In this document: positions 9,115 to 18,242 of the stretch, piece after piece
How the letters are laid out: every line of letters starts with the position of its first letter
Numbering within the stretch: position 1 is the first letter of the stretch
Origin: Paenibacillus sp. 1001270B_150601_E10
GTDB lineage: Bacteria; Bacillota; Bacilli; Paenibacillales; Paenibacillaceae
Length of the DNA: 62,905 nucleotides
Assembly (NCBI RefSeq): GCF_015558675.1
Contig: NZ_JADMOL010000002.1
Coordinates: 727,601-790,505 of the forward strand
Direction: 5' to 3'
Translations under genes and position numbers: made by a program
The notes under the pieces: generated by a model
The model's database searches: none
Seen by the model: the letters and a program-made list of their open reading frames with translations, nothing else
What the model was told of the DNA's origin: nothing

Positions 9115-9120
9115 AGTTGA

Positions 9121-9240
9121 CGGTGTTAATGACACACGCCGATTAATTTCGTCATGGGTGCTTGCTGTCGTGGGTAACTGTGCGGTAAGTCATGACGGGA
9201 GATGACATTGGCGGAGGAAAACTAACCATATTAGGAGGTG
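9121..9240 (+). promoter_or_regulatory. Structured 5' leader of rpsB (candidate S2 autoregulatory leader)
   Basis: About 120 nt between the inferred transcription start and the rpsB ribosome site. It contains a stem CGGTGT (9121-9126) with ACGCCG (9136-9141), and a longer-range stem GTCATG (9151-9156) with CATGAC (9191-9196). Ribosomal protein S2 is known to control its own mRNA in several bacteria; that this leader does so is inference. Confidence 0.4.
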
Positions 9241-9248
9241 TAGTGAAG

Positions 9249-9953
9249 ATGGCAGTTATCTCCATGAAACAGCTTCTTGAAGCTGGTGTACACTTCGGTC
9301 ACCAAACACGTCGTTGGAATCCGAAAATGGACAAATATATCTTCACAGAACGTAACGGTATTTACATTATTGATTTGCAAAAGACAGTTAAAAAAGTAGA
9401 AGAGGCTTACAACTTCGTGAAGTCCATCGCAGCTGATGGCGGCACAATGTTGTTCGTTGGAACAAAGAAGCAAGCTCAAGATTCCGTTAAGGAAGAAGCT
9501 GAGCGTTGCGGCATGTACTTCATCAACCAACGTTGGTTGGGTGGTACATTGACTAACTTTGAAACGATCCAAAAACGCGTTGATCGTTTGAAGAGCCTTG
9601 AAAGAATGGAAGAGGACGGAACTTTCGAAGTATTGCCGAAGAAAGAAGTTATCATTCTTCGCAAAGAGAAAGAGCGTCTTGAGAAATTCTTGGGCGGTAT
9701 CAAGAACATGAAAGAATTGCCAAGCGCATTGTTCGTTATCGACCCACGCAAAGAACGTATCGCAGTAGCTGAAGCTCGCAAATTGGGTATCCCAATTGTA
9801 GGTATCGTTGATACAAACTGTGATCCAGATGAGATCGATTATGTGATCCCTGGTAACGACGATGCAATTCGCGCTGTTAAATTGCTTACTTCTAAGATGG
9901 CTGAAGCTATCATGGAAGGCAACCAAGGCGAAGAAGCAGCGGTTGAAGCTTAA
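9249..9953 (+). CDS. rpsB: 30S ribosomal protein S2
   Basis: Small-subunit protein. ATG 9249, 8 nt after AGGAGGTG, gives the conserved start [20 protein letters not shown]. 234 residues. Conserved motifs [24 protein letters not shown] and [12 protein letters not shown]. Its codon choice is restricted as in highly expressed genes. First gene of the rpsB-tsf pair, with its own promoter, leader and a strong terminator after it. Confidence 0.98.
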   Translation: MAVISMKQLLEAGVHFGHQTRRWNPKMDKYIFTERNGIYIIDLQKTVKKVEEAYNFVKSIAADGGTMLFVGTKKQAQDSVKEEAERCGMYFINQRWLGGTLTNFETIQKRVDRLKSLERMEEDGTFEVLPKKEVIILRKEKERLEKFLGGIKNMKELPSALFVIDPRKERIAVAEARKLGIPIVGIVDTNCDPDEIDYVIPGNDDAIRAVKLLTSKMAEAIMEGNQGEEAAVEA

Positions 9954-9973
9954 GTTATAGAATTGAAATGACA

Positions 9974-10017
9974 AAAGGGTGGTAGGCAGGTGTTTCACCG
10001 CTCGCCGCCCTTTTTTT
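9974..10017 (+). terminator. Intrinsic terminator after rpsB
   Basis: AAAGGGTGG (9974-9982) pairs with CCGCCCTTT (10005-10013), with further pairing inside (GGTG with CACC), followed by seven T residues. Probably leaky, since tsf follows without a clear strong promoter. Confidence 0.85.
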
Positions 10018-10094
10018 AGCGATATGAAGCAGTATATTTGAATGAAGCCTTTTTAATAATAAGGCATTCAATAACAAGTTGGAGGGACTATAGA

Positions 10095-10745
10095 ATGGCA
10101 ATTTCCGCAGCTCAAGTTAAAGAACTACGCGAAAAAACAGGTGCTGGCATCCTTGATGCGAAAAAAGCATTGGAAGAAGCAAATGGTGATTTGAACAAAG
10201 CAGCTGAGATTCTTCGTGAGAAAGGTCTTGCTGCAGCAGCTAAGAAAGCTGACCGCATTGCTACAGAAGGCGCAGTTCAATCCTACATCCACGCTGGTGG
10301 CCGTATCGGTGTATTGGTAGAGATCAACTGTGAAACAGACTTCGTTGCGAAGACAGATCAATTCCAAGAGTTTGCTCGTGACATTGCTATGCATATCGCA
10401 GCATCTGCTCCTAAGTATATCCGTCGCGAAGAAGTTCCTACAGATGAATTGGAAAAAGAAAAAGAAATTCTTAAGGCTCAAGCGCTTAACGAAGGCAAGC
10501 CTGAGAAAATCGTTGAAAAAATGGTTGAAGGCCGCATCAGCAAATACTATGAAGAAATTTGCTTGATGGAGCAATCCTTCATCAAAGATCCGGACAAAAC
10601 AATCGATCAATTGTTGAACGAAAAAGTTGCAGCAATTGGTGAAAATATCTCTATCCGTCGCTTCGTTCGTTATGAGCTTGGTGAAGGCCTTGAGAAAAAA
10701 CAAGATAACTTTGTTGAAGAAGTTATGGCGCAAGCGAAAATGTAA
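10095..10745 (+). CDS. tsf: Elongation factor Ts, short form
   Basis: Guanine-nucleotide exchange factor for EF-Tu. ATG 10095 after GGAGGG gives [19 protein letters not shown], the usual UBA-like N-terminus. The [11 protein letters not shown] motif that contacts EF-Tu is present. At 216 residues it is well short of the roughly 290 residues of B. subtilis and E. coli EF-Ts; the missing part falls in the C-terminal core region, as in other short forms such as Thermus. An inverted repeat (GAAT..GCCT with AGGC..ATTC, 10040-10069) lies ahead of the ribosome site. Confidence 0.97.
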   Translation: MAISAAQVKELREKTGAGILDAKKALEEANGDLNKAAEILREKGLAAAAKKADRIATEGAVQSYIHAGGRIGVLVEINCETDFVAKTDQFQEFARDIAMHIAASAPKYIRREEVPTDELEKEKEILKAQALNEGKPEKIVEKMVEGRISKYYEEICLMEQSFIKDPDKTIDQLLNEKVAAIGENISIRRFVRYELGEGLEKKQDNFVEEVMAQAKM

Positions 10746-10810
10746 TTGTAAAGTCAATTTAGACTTTCGCTCTGGCTAAACAGCGATCAACATACGCTTC
10801 TAAAAAAGTT

Positions 10811-10836
10811 GGAACACGTCGTGTTCCTTCTTTTTT
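10811..10836 (+). terminator. Intrinsic terminator between tsf and pyrH
   Basis: GGAACAC (10811-10817), 3-nt loop, GTGTTCC (10821-10827), then TTCTTTTTT. An A run upstream could let it work on both strands. Confidence 0.8.
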
Positions 10837-10838
10837 AG

Positions 10839-11596
<758 letters not shown>

Positions 11597-11597
<1 letters not shown>

Positions 11598-12151
11598 TGC
11601 CACAATCGGTGAAGAAAAATGCAGAAGAGCGCATGGATAAGGCGATCTCTTCGTTGAAACGTGAGCTGGCTACTCTTCGCGCAGGTCGTGCGAACCCTGC
11701 TTTATTGGATCGAATTCAAGTTGAATATTATGGAGCGATGACTCCTGTTAACCAGCTTGCAAATATTAATACGCCTGATCCGCGTACTATGATCATTCAG
11801 CCATGGGATAAAGCTTCGATTGGAGAAATTGAGAGAGCAATCTTGAAGTCCGATCTTGGACTTACTCCTGCTAATGATGGAACAGTCATTCGTCTGTCGA
11901 TTCCTCCGCTTACAGAGGAGCGCCGCATGGAACTCGTTAAGCAAACGAAGAAATATGGCGAAGAAGCTAAGGTAGCAATCCGTAATATTCGTCGTGATGC
12001 TAACGATGATATCAAGAAGCTTGAAAAAACCGACATTTCAGAAGATGAGTCTCGTCGTCATCAAGATGACATTCAAAAGACGACAGACAAATTTATTGCT
12101 GAAGTTGACAAGGTATTAGCGTCGAAAGAAAAAGAAATCATGGAAGTGTAA
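11597..12151 (+). CDS. frr: Ribosome recycling factor
   Basis: Splits post-termination ribosomes together with EF-G. 184 residues, normal length. The tRNA-like coiled-coil protein is recognised by [28 protein letters not shown] and PPLTEERR. Its ATG uses the last base of the pyrH stop codon, so translation is likely coupled. Confidence 0.97.
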
Positions 12152-12177
12152 CAAAAAAACTTTTTCCTCGATTTATG

Positions 12178-12207
12178 CCCCTCCGAACGGTGGGGTTTAT
12201 TGTCTTT
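12178..12207 (+). terminator. Probable intrinsic terminator after frr
   Basis: CCCC T CCG (12178-12185) pairs with CGG T GGGG (12188-12195) with a T-T mismatch, followed by a T-rich stretch. It overlaps the -35 of the next promoter. Confidence 0.5.
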
Positions 12208-12228
12208 TTGGTACTGAATGTCTATAGT
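12200..12228 (+). promoter_or_regulatory. Sigma-A promoter of the uppS-cdsA-dxr group
   Basis: TTGTCT (12200-12205), 17-nt spacer, TATAGT (12223-12228), 47 nt before the uppS start. Confidence 0.55.
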
Positions 12229-12274
12229 AGAAGAAGGATTTTAAAGGTTCTATCACCGGGTTGGAGGAGACCGA

Positions 12275-13048
12275 ATGATTAAGCGATTCCAAGAATGGTT
12301 GAAGGGAAGGCAGAATCGCCATACTACAGAACCGCTTCTTGAAAAGGATAACGTTCCATACCATGTTGCTGTGATTATGGATGGCAATGGGCGTTGGGCG
12401 AGTAAGCGTGGATTGCCCCGTGTTGCTGGTCATCATAGTGGAATGAAGGCAGTTAAACGTGTAACGATAGCTGCTAATGACCTAGGCATTAAGGTGTTGA
12501 CCATGTATGCTTTCTCGACTGAGAATTGGAAACGTCCAAGAGATGAAGTGGATTTCTTGATGAAGCTGCCTCAACAATTTCTTGCCATTGAACTGGATGA
12601 ACTCATTGAGAACAATGTGCAGGTGCGTATGATGGGATACCGCGAGGAGCTTCCTAGTCATACCATCGAAGCTCTTGAAGAAGCGGTTGAGAAGACAAAG
12701 CATAATACCGGTCTTATACTCAATTTTGCGCTTAATTATGGCGGGAAACGTGAACTGGTAGAAGGAATCAAAGAAATAGCTCGCGAGGTTCAAGAAGGGA
12801 AGCTTAGTCCAGATGAGATTGATGAAAGTACGATGGAATCACATCTTTTATCTCATGAATTGCCGCATCCCGATCTTCTTATTCGAACAAGTGGTGAACT
12901 GCGACTTAGCAATTTTATGTTATGGCAGATCGCTTATAGTGAGCTGTGGTTCACAGATGTATATTGGCCGGAGTTTACCGAACGGCACCTGAAAGAAGCG
13001 GTTGCTGAATACCAGCGCAGATCCCGTCGCTATGGTGGATTACAATAA
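12275..13048 (+). CDS. uppS: Undecaprenyl diphosphate synthase (isoprenyl transferase)
   Basis: Condenses eight isopentenyl diphosphates onto farnesyl diphosphate to make the C55 lipid carrier for cell-wall precursors. The cis-prenyltransferase motifs are present: VIMDGNGRWA with the catalytic Asp, AFSTENWKRP, and RTSGELRLSNFMLWQIAYSE. 257 residues. ATG after TTGGAGGAG. Leads a run with cdsA (18-nt gap) and dxr (28-nt gap). Confidence 0.96.
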   Translation: MIKRFQEWLKGRQNRHTTEPLLEKDNVPYHVAVIMDGNGRWASKRGLPRVAGHHSGMKAVKRVTIAANDLGIKVLTMYAFSTENWKRPRDEVDFLMKLPQQFLAIELDELIENNVQVRMMGYREELPSHTIEALEEAVEKTKHNTGLILNFALNYGGKRELVEGIKEIAREVQEGKLSPDEIDESTMESHLLSHELPHPDLLIRTSGELRLSNFMLWQIAYSELWFTDVYWPEFTERHLKEAVAEYQRRSRRYGGLQ

Positions 13049-13066
13049 GTTGGAGGATTAGTCTGT

Positions 13067-13864
13067 ATGAAACAGCGCATCATTACAGGTGTTATCGCTG
13101 GCGGCTTATTTGCGATTCTTGTCTTTCTTGGCAATATCCCGTATGAACTATTAATGATTGCACTCGCTCTAATTGGTTTCTATGAATTTGCGCGCATGCA
13201 TCATGCTAAGCCATTCGACATAGCATCTTTGCTTGGATATGTTTTGATCCTGTTATTGGTGGTTCCATGGGAGAAGTGGGGGATAGGCCTTCACTTATCA
13301 TGGGAAACAGCTATATGGTTCATTATGTTTGGCTTATTAAGCATTACCGTTATATCGAAGAATCAAGTACCTATACAAGCGGTGTCTCAGCTGCTGCTGG
13401 GCTCGCTTTATATTGGAATAGGCTTTAAGTACATGTTGATCACACGGACCTATTCGGATAATGGTCTGTTTTGGACGATCCTTCTGTTTGCTGCGATATG
13501 GGCTTCCGATATCGGGGCTTATTTTACAGGGCGAGCTGTAGGCAAGCATAAGCTATGGCCTTCGATAAGCCCGAATAAGACGATTGAAGGTGCGATCGGT
13601 GGTGTGATATGCTCCCTTGTCGTCTGCATTATCGCGCTATTTATTAGACCGGACATGCTTAACATACCGCTGACCTTTGGGATCGGCCTTGCAGCTTCCG
13701 TTGTTGGACAAATGGGGGATTTAATCCAATCCGCATACAAGCGTGTCGTAGGAGTGAAGGATTCAGGAACACTGCTGCCAGGACATGGCGGTGTGCTTGA
13801 TCGTTGTGACAGCTGGCTTATCGTATTCCCATTTGTTCATTTTATTGGACTGCTGACACTATAA
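13067..13864 (+). CDS. cdsA: Phosphatidate cytidylyltransferase
   Basis: Makes CDP-diacylglycerol from phosphatidate and CTP, feeding PgsA at 58279. 265 residues with about seven to eight membrane helices. The CDP-DG synthase signature is near the C-terminus: SAYKRVVGVKDSGTLLPGHG followed by GVLDRCDS. Upstream motif WPSISPNKTIEGAIGG is also typical. ATG 13067 after TTGGAGGA. Confidence 0.96.
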   Translation: MKQRIITGVIAGGLFAILVFLGNIPYELLMIALALIGFYEFARMHHAKPFDIASLLGYVLILLLVVPWEKWGIGLHLSWETAIWFIMFGLLSITVISKNQVPIQAVSQLLLGSLYIGIGFKYMLITRTYSDNGLFWTILLFAAIWASDIGAYFTGRAVGKHKLWPSISPNKTIEGAIGGVICSLVVCIIALFIRPDMLNIPLTFGIGLAASVVGQMGDLIQSAYKRVVGVKDSGTLLPGHGGVLDRCDSWLIVFPFVHFIGLLTL

Positions 13865-13892
13865 GCTTACATTTATAGATTGAGGTGCACGC

Positions 13893-15032
13893 ATGAAACG
13901 AATTTCCGTCTTAGGGTCAACAGGATCAATTGGTACTCAGACACTGAGTGTTGTCGAGAACCATCCTGACTCTTTTCAAATAGAGGCGTTAGCTGCTGGA
14001 CGGAATGCTGAATTGCTTATCAAGCAAGTCCGCCGATTCAATCCTCGGCTTGTATCTGTTCAAGACAAAGAAACGGCAGATGCAGTGCGAGCGGCTCTCC
14101 CAGCTGGCACAAAGCTGGTATACGGAGATGAAGGGCTCATCGAAGCAGCGTCTTGTCAAGAAGCGGATACGGTTGTTACAGCTGTTGTAGGAAGTGTTGG
14201 ACTGCGCTCTACGCTTGCAGCAATCGAACAGGGGAAGACGATAGGGCTTGCCAACAAAGAGACATTAGTTACGGCCGGACATCTTGTGACAGAGGCTGCT
14301 GATCGCCAAGGCGTATCGCTGATGCCGATAGATAGTGAGCACTCGGCGATCTTCCAAAGCTTAAATGGCGAGCCGCGTGCCGCCATAGACTCGATTACAC
14401 TTACCGCATCGGGCGGGAGCTTCCGTGATCGAACGCGGGAAGAGCTTCGAGGTGTAACCGTGGAAGAGGCACTCAAGCATCCAAACTGGTCCATGGGGGC
14501 GAAAATTACGATTGACTCCGCCACGATGGCGAATAAAGGTCTTGAAGTCATTGAAGCCCGTTGGCTGTTCGGACTTGATTACGATCGTATTCATGTATTG
14601 ATTCATCCGGAAAGCATTATTCATTCATATGTAGAATACGTAGATGGATCTATTATTGCTCAGATGGGTGTGCCTGATATGAGAGTGCCAATACAATATG
14701 CACTATCCTATCCAGAGCGCATGACTTCCCCTGCTGATCGCTTGAATCTCGCAAAGGTAGGCAAGCTAAACTTCCGGGAACTGGATATGACCAGATACCC
14801 TATGGTACGTTATGCTTATGAGAGTGGGCGATTGGGAGGAACGGCTACGACAGTGTTTAACGCTGCGAACGAAGTTGCGGTAGCTCGTTTCTTGCGAGGA
14901 GAGATATCGTTCCTTGATATTGAGCGTATTGTGGAGCAATCTCTATCTATGCATCAGGTGATCGCGAAGCCAACGCTCGAGATCATTCAAGAAACAGATA
15001 AAGAGATCAGGAAATATGCTTTGCAGTGCTAA
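13893..15032 (+). CDS. dxr: 1-deoxy-D-xylulose 5-phosphate reductoisomerase
   Basis: NADPH-dependent second step of the MEP isoprenoid pathway, which supplies UppS. 379 residues. NADPH-binding GSTGSIGTQTL at the N-terminus, ALANKETLV-like motif (GLANKETLVTAG), and the metal/substrate segment MPIDSEHSAIFQ with catalytic Asp and Glu; NWSMGAKITIDSATMANKG closes the active site. ATG 13893 after GAGGTG. Confidence 0.97.
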   Translation: MKRISVLGSTGSIGTQTLSVVENHPDSFQIEALAAGRNAELLIKQVRRFNPRLVSVQDKETADAVRAALPAGTKLVYGDEGLIEAASCQEADTVVTAVVGSVGLRSTLAAIEQGKTIGLANKETLVTAGHLVTEAADRQGVSLMPIDSEHSAIFQSLNGEPRAAIDSITLTASGGSFRDRTREELRGVTVEEALKHPNWSMGAKITIDSATMANKGLEVIEARWLFGLDYDRIHVLIHPESIIHSYVEYVDGSIIAQMGVPDMRVPIQYALSYPERMTSPADRLNLAKVGKLNFRELDMTRYPMVRYAYESGRLGGTATTVFNAANEVAVARFLRGEISFLDIERIVEQSLSMHQVIAKPTLEIIQETDKEIRKYALQC

Positions 15033-15161
15033 AGATCGTAAGGGGTAATTGCAGAAACCTCCAAAGTTAGAAAAACGGGATTCTCTTGTGCCGAATCGGA
15101 GAATAATGATAATCTAGAAGACATATAGTGACCCGCAAGTGAAAAAGGAGGATGCTGCACT

Positions 15162-16436
15162 GTGCAAATGGTACAAGTCGTTTTCTTGACTGTGCTTGTG
15201 TTTTTCGTAATAGTTACGATCCACGAATGGGGACATATGATTTTTGCGAAGCGTGCGGGCATTCTTGTTCGTGAATTCGCCATCGGATTCGGTCCGAAGG
15301 TATTCTCATATGTGCGAGGGGAGACGCGATATACCCTTCGTTTGCTCCCTATTGGCGGGTTCGTTCGAATGGCTGGCGAGGATCCCGAAATGGTCGACTT
15401 GCAGCCGGGACAAACCATTGCGGTTAGGATAAAGGACGGTCAGGTAAACAAGCTTTATTTGGATCAGCTCGACTTGAGGAAGAATGTCATTCGTGGTGAG
15501 ATTGAATCGTTGGATTTGGAAAAAGAGTTGAATCTCTCACTCATCGTTGACGAGGAAGTGATGAAGTATTCCGTTCATCCCCAAGCGATGATGGTCGTTA
15601 AAGGTCAAGACATTCAAATTGCGCCGCTTGACCGCCAATTCGGCAGCAAGACGGTGGGACAACGCGCACTGGCCATCTTTGCAGGCCCGCTTATGAACTT
15701 TATACTGGCATTTCTCCTGTTTGGCTTGTACATACAGCAAGTAGGTATGCCAGTGGATCATCCAACTTACGTTAAGGTTGGAGAAGTTACCGCAGGTATG
15801 CCGGCGGAAGCAGCCCAAATGAAAAAGGGAGATATCATTGACCAGGTGAACGGTGTCGCTATCGGTGGAGACCGGGAAAAGCTGATCAACATGATCGAGG
15901 CTTCTGAAGGTAAGCCAATGGATTGGGTTGTTACGAGAGATGGAGAGCAGATGAAGCTTTCGATAACCCCTGTGTCTGTAGAAGGACAAAAGGGTGGAAA
16001 AGTTGGTATCGCTCCGATTCTACCAACACGTACGGCTACGTTTGGCGAGACGGTGAAGTATGCGAGCAATGCGATGGTGACGATGACCAAGAACATCTTC
16101 GAGGGCTTTAAACAGCTTATCTTTGGTCAATTCAAATTGGATGACTTAGGCGGTCCTGTACGAACCTTTGAAGTCACAGGTCAATTTGCAAAGCAGGGCA
16201 TCGATCAGCTTACGCTTTGGACAGCGATCCTAAGCTTGTACTTGGGTATTTTCAACCTGCTGCCCATTCCAGCTTTGGATGGAAGCCGACTTGTATTCTT
16301 AGGCTTAGAAGGCTTGAGAGGCAAGCCAATTGATCCAAACCGAGAAAGCATGGTTCATTTTATTGGCTTTGCCATGTTAATGCTGCTGATGCTGGCAGTA
16401 ACATATAACGATATTTTGCGTTTAGTTAAAGGCTAA
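15162..16436 (+). CDS. rseP: Site-2 zinc metalloprotease RseP/RasP
   Basis: Intramembrane protease that cuts anti-sigma factors and signal-peptide remnants in the membrane. GTG 15162 lies 9 nt after AAGGAGGAT. HEWGH (His21, Glu22, His25) lies in the first membrane helix. A PDZ domain is at about 205-280 (AGMPAEAAQMKKGDIIDQVN) and the second zinc-ligand motif NLLPIPALDGSRL is near the C-terminus. 424 residues. B. subtilis has rasP in the same dxr-rasP-proS order. Confidence 0.95.
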   Translation: MQMVQVVFLTVLVFFVIVTIHEWGHMIFAKRAGILVREFAIGFGPKVFSYVRGETRYTLRLLPIGGFVRMAGEDPEMVDLQPGQTIAVRIKDGQVNKLYLDQLDLRKNVIRGEIESLDLEKELNLSLIVDEEVMKYSVHPQAMMVVKGQDIQIAPLDRQFGSKTVGQRALAIFAGPLMNFILAFLLFGLYIQQVGMPVDHPTYVKVGEVTAGMPAEAAQMKKGDIIDQVNGVAIGGDREKLINMIEASEGKPMDWVVTRDGEQMKLSITPVSVEGQKGGKVGIAPILPTRTATFGETVKYASNAMVTMTKNIFEGFKQLIFGQFKLDDLGGPVRTFEVTGQFAKQGIDQLTLWTAILSLYLGIFNLLPIPALDGSRLVFLGLEGLRGKPIDPNRESMVHFIGFAMLMLLMLAVTYNDILRLVKG

Positions 16437-16481
16437 CATCGGAATTGGCACATACAAACGATCGGGAGGAACTTGTTCGTC

Positions 16482-17930
16482 ATGTCGAAGGAGAAACAAT
16501 TTGTAACTGAGATTACGCCGCAGCATGAGGATTTCTCACGCTGGTATATTGATGCGATTAAGAAAGCGGACCTAATGGATTATTCACCGGTTCGCGGCTG
16601 TATCGTGTTCAAGCCAGACGGCTATGAAATTTGGGAGCATATTAAGGAAGAGCTCGACCGTCGTTTTAAGGAAACGGGTCACCGCAATGCTTACTTCCCA
16701 ATGTTCATCCCAGAAAGCTTTTTCCAAAAGGAAAAGGAGCACGTTGAAGGCTTTAACCCAGAGCTTCCTTGGGTAACAGAAGCAGGCGGTGAGCCGCTTG
16801 AGGAGAAGCTTGCAATCCGTCCTACGTCGGAAACGATGATCGGACATATGTACTCCAAATGGATTCAATCCTACCGCGACCTTCCAGTATTGATCAATCA
16901 ATGGGCGAACGTTGTGCGCTGGGAGAAGCGTACGCTTCCATTCCTTCGTACAAGTGAATTTCTCTGGCAGGAAGGACATACCGCACACGAGACGGAGCAG
17001 GAAGCTCGTGAAGAGACGATGCGCATGCTCGAGATCTATCGTGACTTTGTAGAAAACTATCTGGCTATTCCTGTCATTGTAGGTCAGAAGACACCATCTG
17101 AGAAATTCGCAGGTGCAGTGGATACGTACTCCATTGAAGCGATGATGAAGGATGGACGTGCCGTACAAGCGGGTACTTCTCATTATCTGGGCACGAACTT
17201 TGCCGTTGCTTTCGATATTCAATTCTTGGGTCGTGAAAATACGCAGGAATATGTGCATACGACATCCTGGGGCGTAAGCACACGCTTGATTGGATCCCTT
17301 ATCATGGTTCACGGTGATGATAGAGGCTTGGTGCTTCCACCGAAGGTTGCTCCAACACAGGTGATCATGATTCCGATCGGACCAGCAAAGATGCGTGATC
17401 AAGTGATTGCTCGTGCTGATGAGCTGTTCTCAGAGCTAAAATCAGCAGGTATTCGCGTTCGCATGGACGACCGCAGCGACATGAGTCCTGGCTGGAAGTT
17501 CAATGAGTATGAGATGAGAGGCGTGCCTGTTCGTCTTGAAATTGGTCCTCGTGATATGGAAAATGGAGTATGTGTGCTCGTTTCACGTGTAACTGGGGAA
17601 AAACGTGTCGTAGAGCAAAGCAAGCTTGCTGAAGAAGTGAACAAGATGCTTGAGGATGTACATCAAGAGATGTATAATCGTGCTCTAGAGTTCCGTAAAG
17701 AGCACTTCTATTCCGTCGATACGATCGACGAAATGAAGGCTTTGATGGAAGAAAAGCGTGGTTTCACGATTGCTGGCTGGTGCGGCTCGCTTGCATGCGA
17801 GAAGCATGTAAAGGATGAGACGGGTGCAACAAGCCGTAACATTCCATTTGAGCCACAAGAAACGAAGAGCAAGTGCCTAGTGTGTGGGGAAGAAGCGAAG
17901 CATACAGTCATATTTGCACGCGCGTATTAA
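16482..17930 (+). CDS. proS: Prolyl-tRNA synthetase, archaeal/eukaryotic-like short type
   Basis: Charges tRNA-Pro. The ATG at 16482 (MSKEKQFVTEITPQ) is preferred over a TTG at 16473 that sits 2 nt from the ribosome site. Class II motifs: GCIVFKPDGYEIWE, FLRTSEFLWQEGHTAH, and SWGVSTRLIG. It lacks the inserted editing domain of the bacterial ProRS (B. subtilis about 564 residues) and has the C-terminal Cys-containing extension (WCGSLACEKH, KCLVCGEEAKH) ending in an aromatic Tyr. At 482 residues it matches the ProS2-like type known from the B. cereus group. Confidence 0.95.
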   Translation: MSKEKQFVTEITPQHEDFSRWYIDAIKKADLMDYSPVRGCIVFKPDGYEIWEHIKEELDRRFKETGHRNAYFPMFIPESFFQKEKEHVEGFNPELPWVTEAGGEPLEEKLAIRPTSETMIGHMYSKWIQSYRDLPVLINQWANVVRWEKRTLPFLRTSEFLWQEGHTAHETEQEAREETMRMLEIYRDFVENYLAIPVIVGQKTPSEKFAGAVDTYSIEAMMKDGRAVQAGTSHYLGTNFAVAFDIQFLGRENTQEYVHTTSWGVSTRLIGSLIMVHGDDRGLVLPPKVAPTQVIMIPIGPAKMRDQVIARADELFSELKSAGIRVRMDDRSDMSPGWKFNEYEMRGVPVRLEIGPRDMENGVCVLVSRVTGEKRVVEQSKLAEEVNKMLEDVHQEMYNRALEFRKEHFYSVDTIDEMKALMEEKRGFTIAGWCGSLACEKHVKDETGATSRNIPFEPQETKSKCLVCGEEAKHTVIFARAY

Positions 17931-18242
17931 GGAATGTTCTCTATATGATTTAAAGCAAATATTTGTCGTGTGAGACAGCAGCAGACAGAAGATCGCAACC
18001 AAGCCTAAAGTGCTTGTTTCGGTTGGTTGATGATGAACCCCTAATTAGAGGAAGTATCTTAAGCTGAAAGAATCTTCTGTCTAGCTGATGCAAGCTTAAC
18101 ACGATAAAATGGTATTGATGATATAGAGGTTGCGTAAGAAGCATGGATGGAATGGCTTCCTGCATGAGAGATCATCCAACGACAATGGAGATAACTCACG
18201 AGCGGTAAGCCATTTTCTTTTAGAGGAGGGATTGGTGTAACG
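17931..18242 (+). promoter_or_regulatory. Gene-free proS-polC interval with nested inverted repeats
   Basis: 312 bp with no credible ORF. Inverted repeats: CAGCAGACAGAAGAT (17979-17993) with its complement at 18072-18087 (one bulged A); CAACCAA (17996-18002) with TTGGTTG (18023-18029); TTAAGCT (18059-18065) with AGCTTAA (18093-18099); and AATGGCTT (18151-18158) with AAGCCATT (18207-18214), followed by a T-rich run just ahead of the polC ribosome site. The first and third pairings exclude each other. No T-box sequence is present. It may be a structured leader of polC. Confidence 0.35.

Noticed and set aside
9231..9998. 255-codon minus-strand open frame over rpsB
   Set aside because: Antisense shadow of a highly expressed gene with biased codons; Phe/Cys/His-rich and without a start signal.
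17931..18242. T-box riboswitch ahead of polC
   Set aside because: No T-box sequence or specifier-loop pattern, and polC is not an aminoacylation or amino-acid gene.
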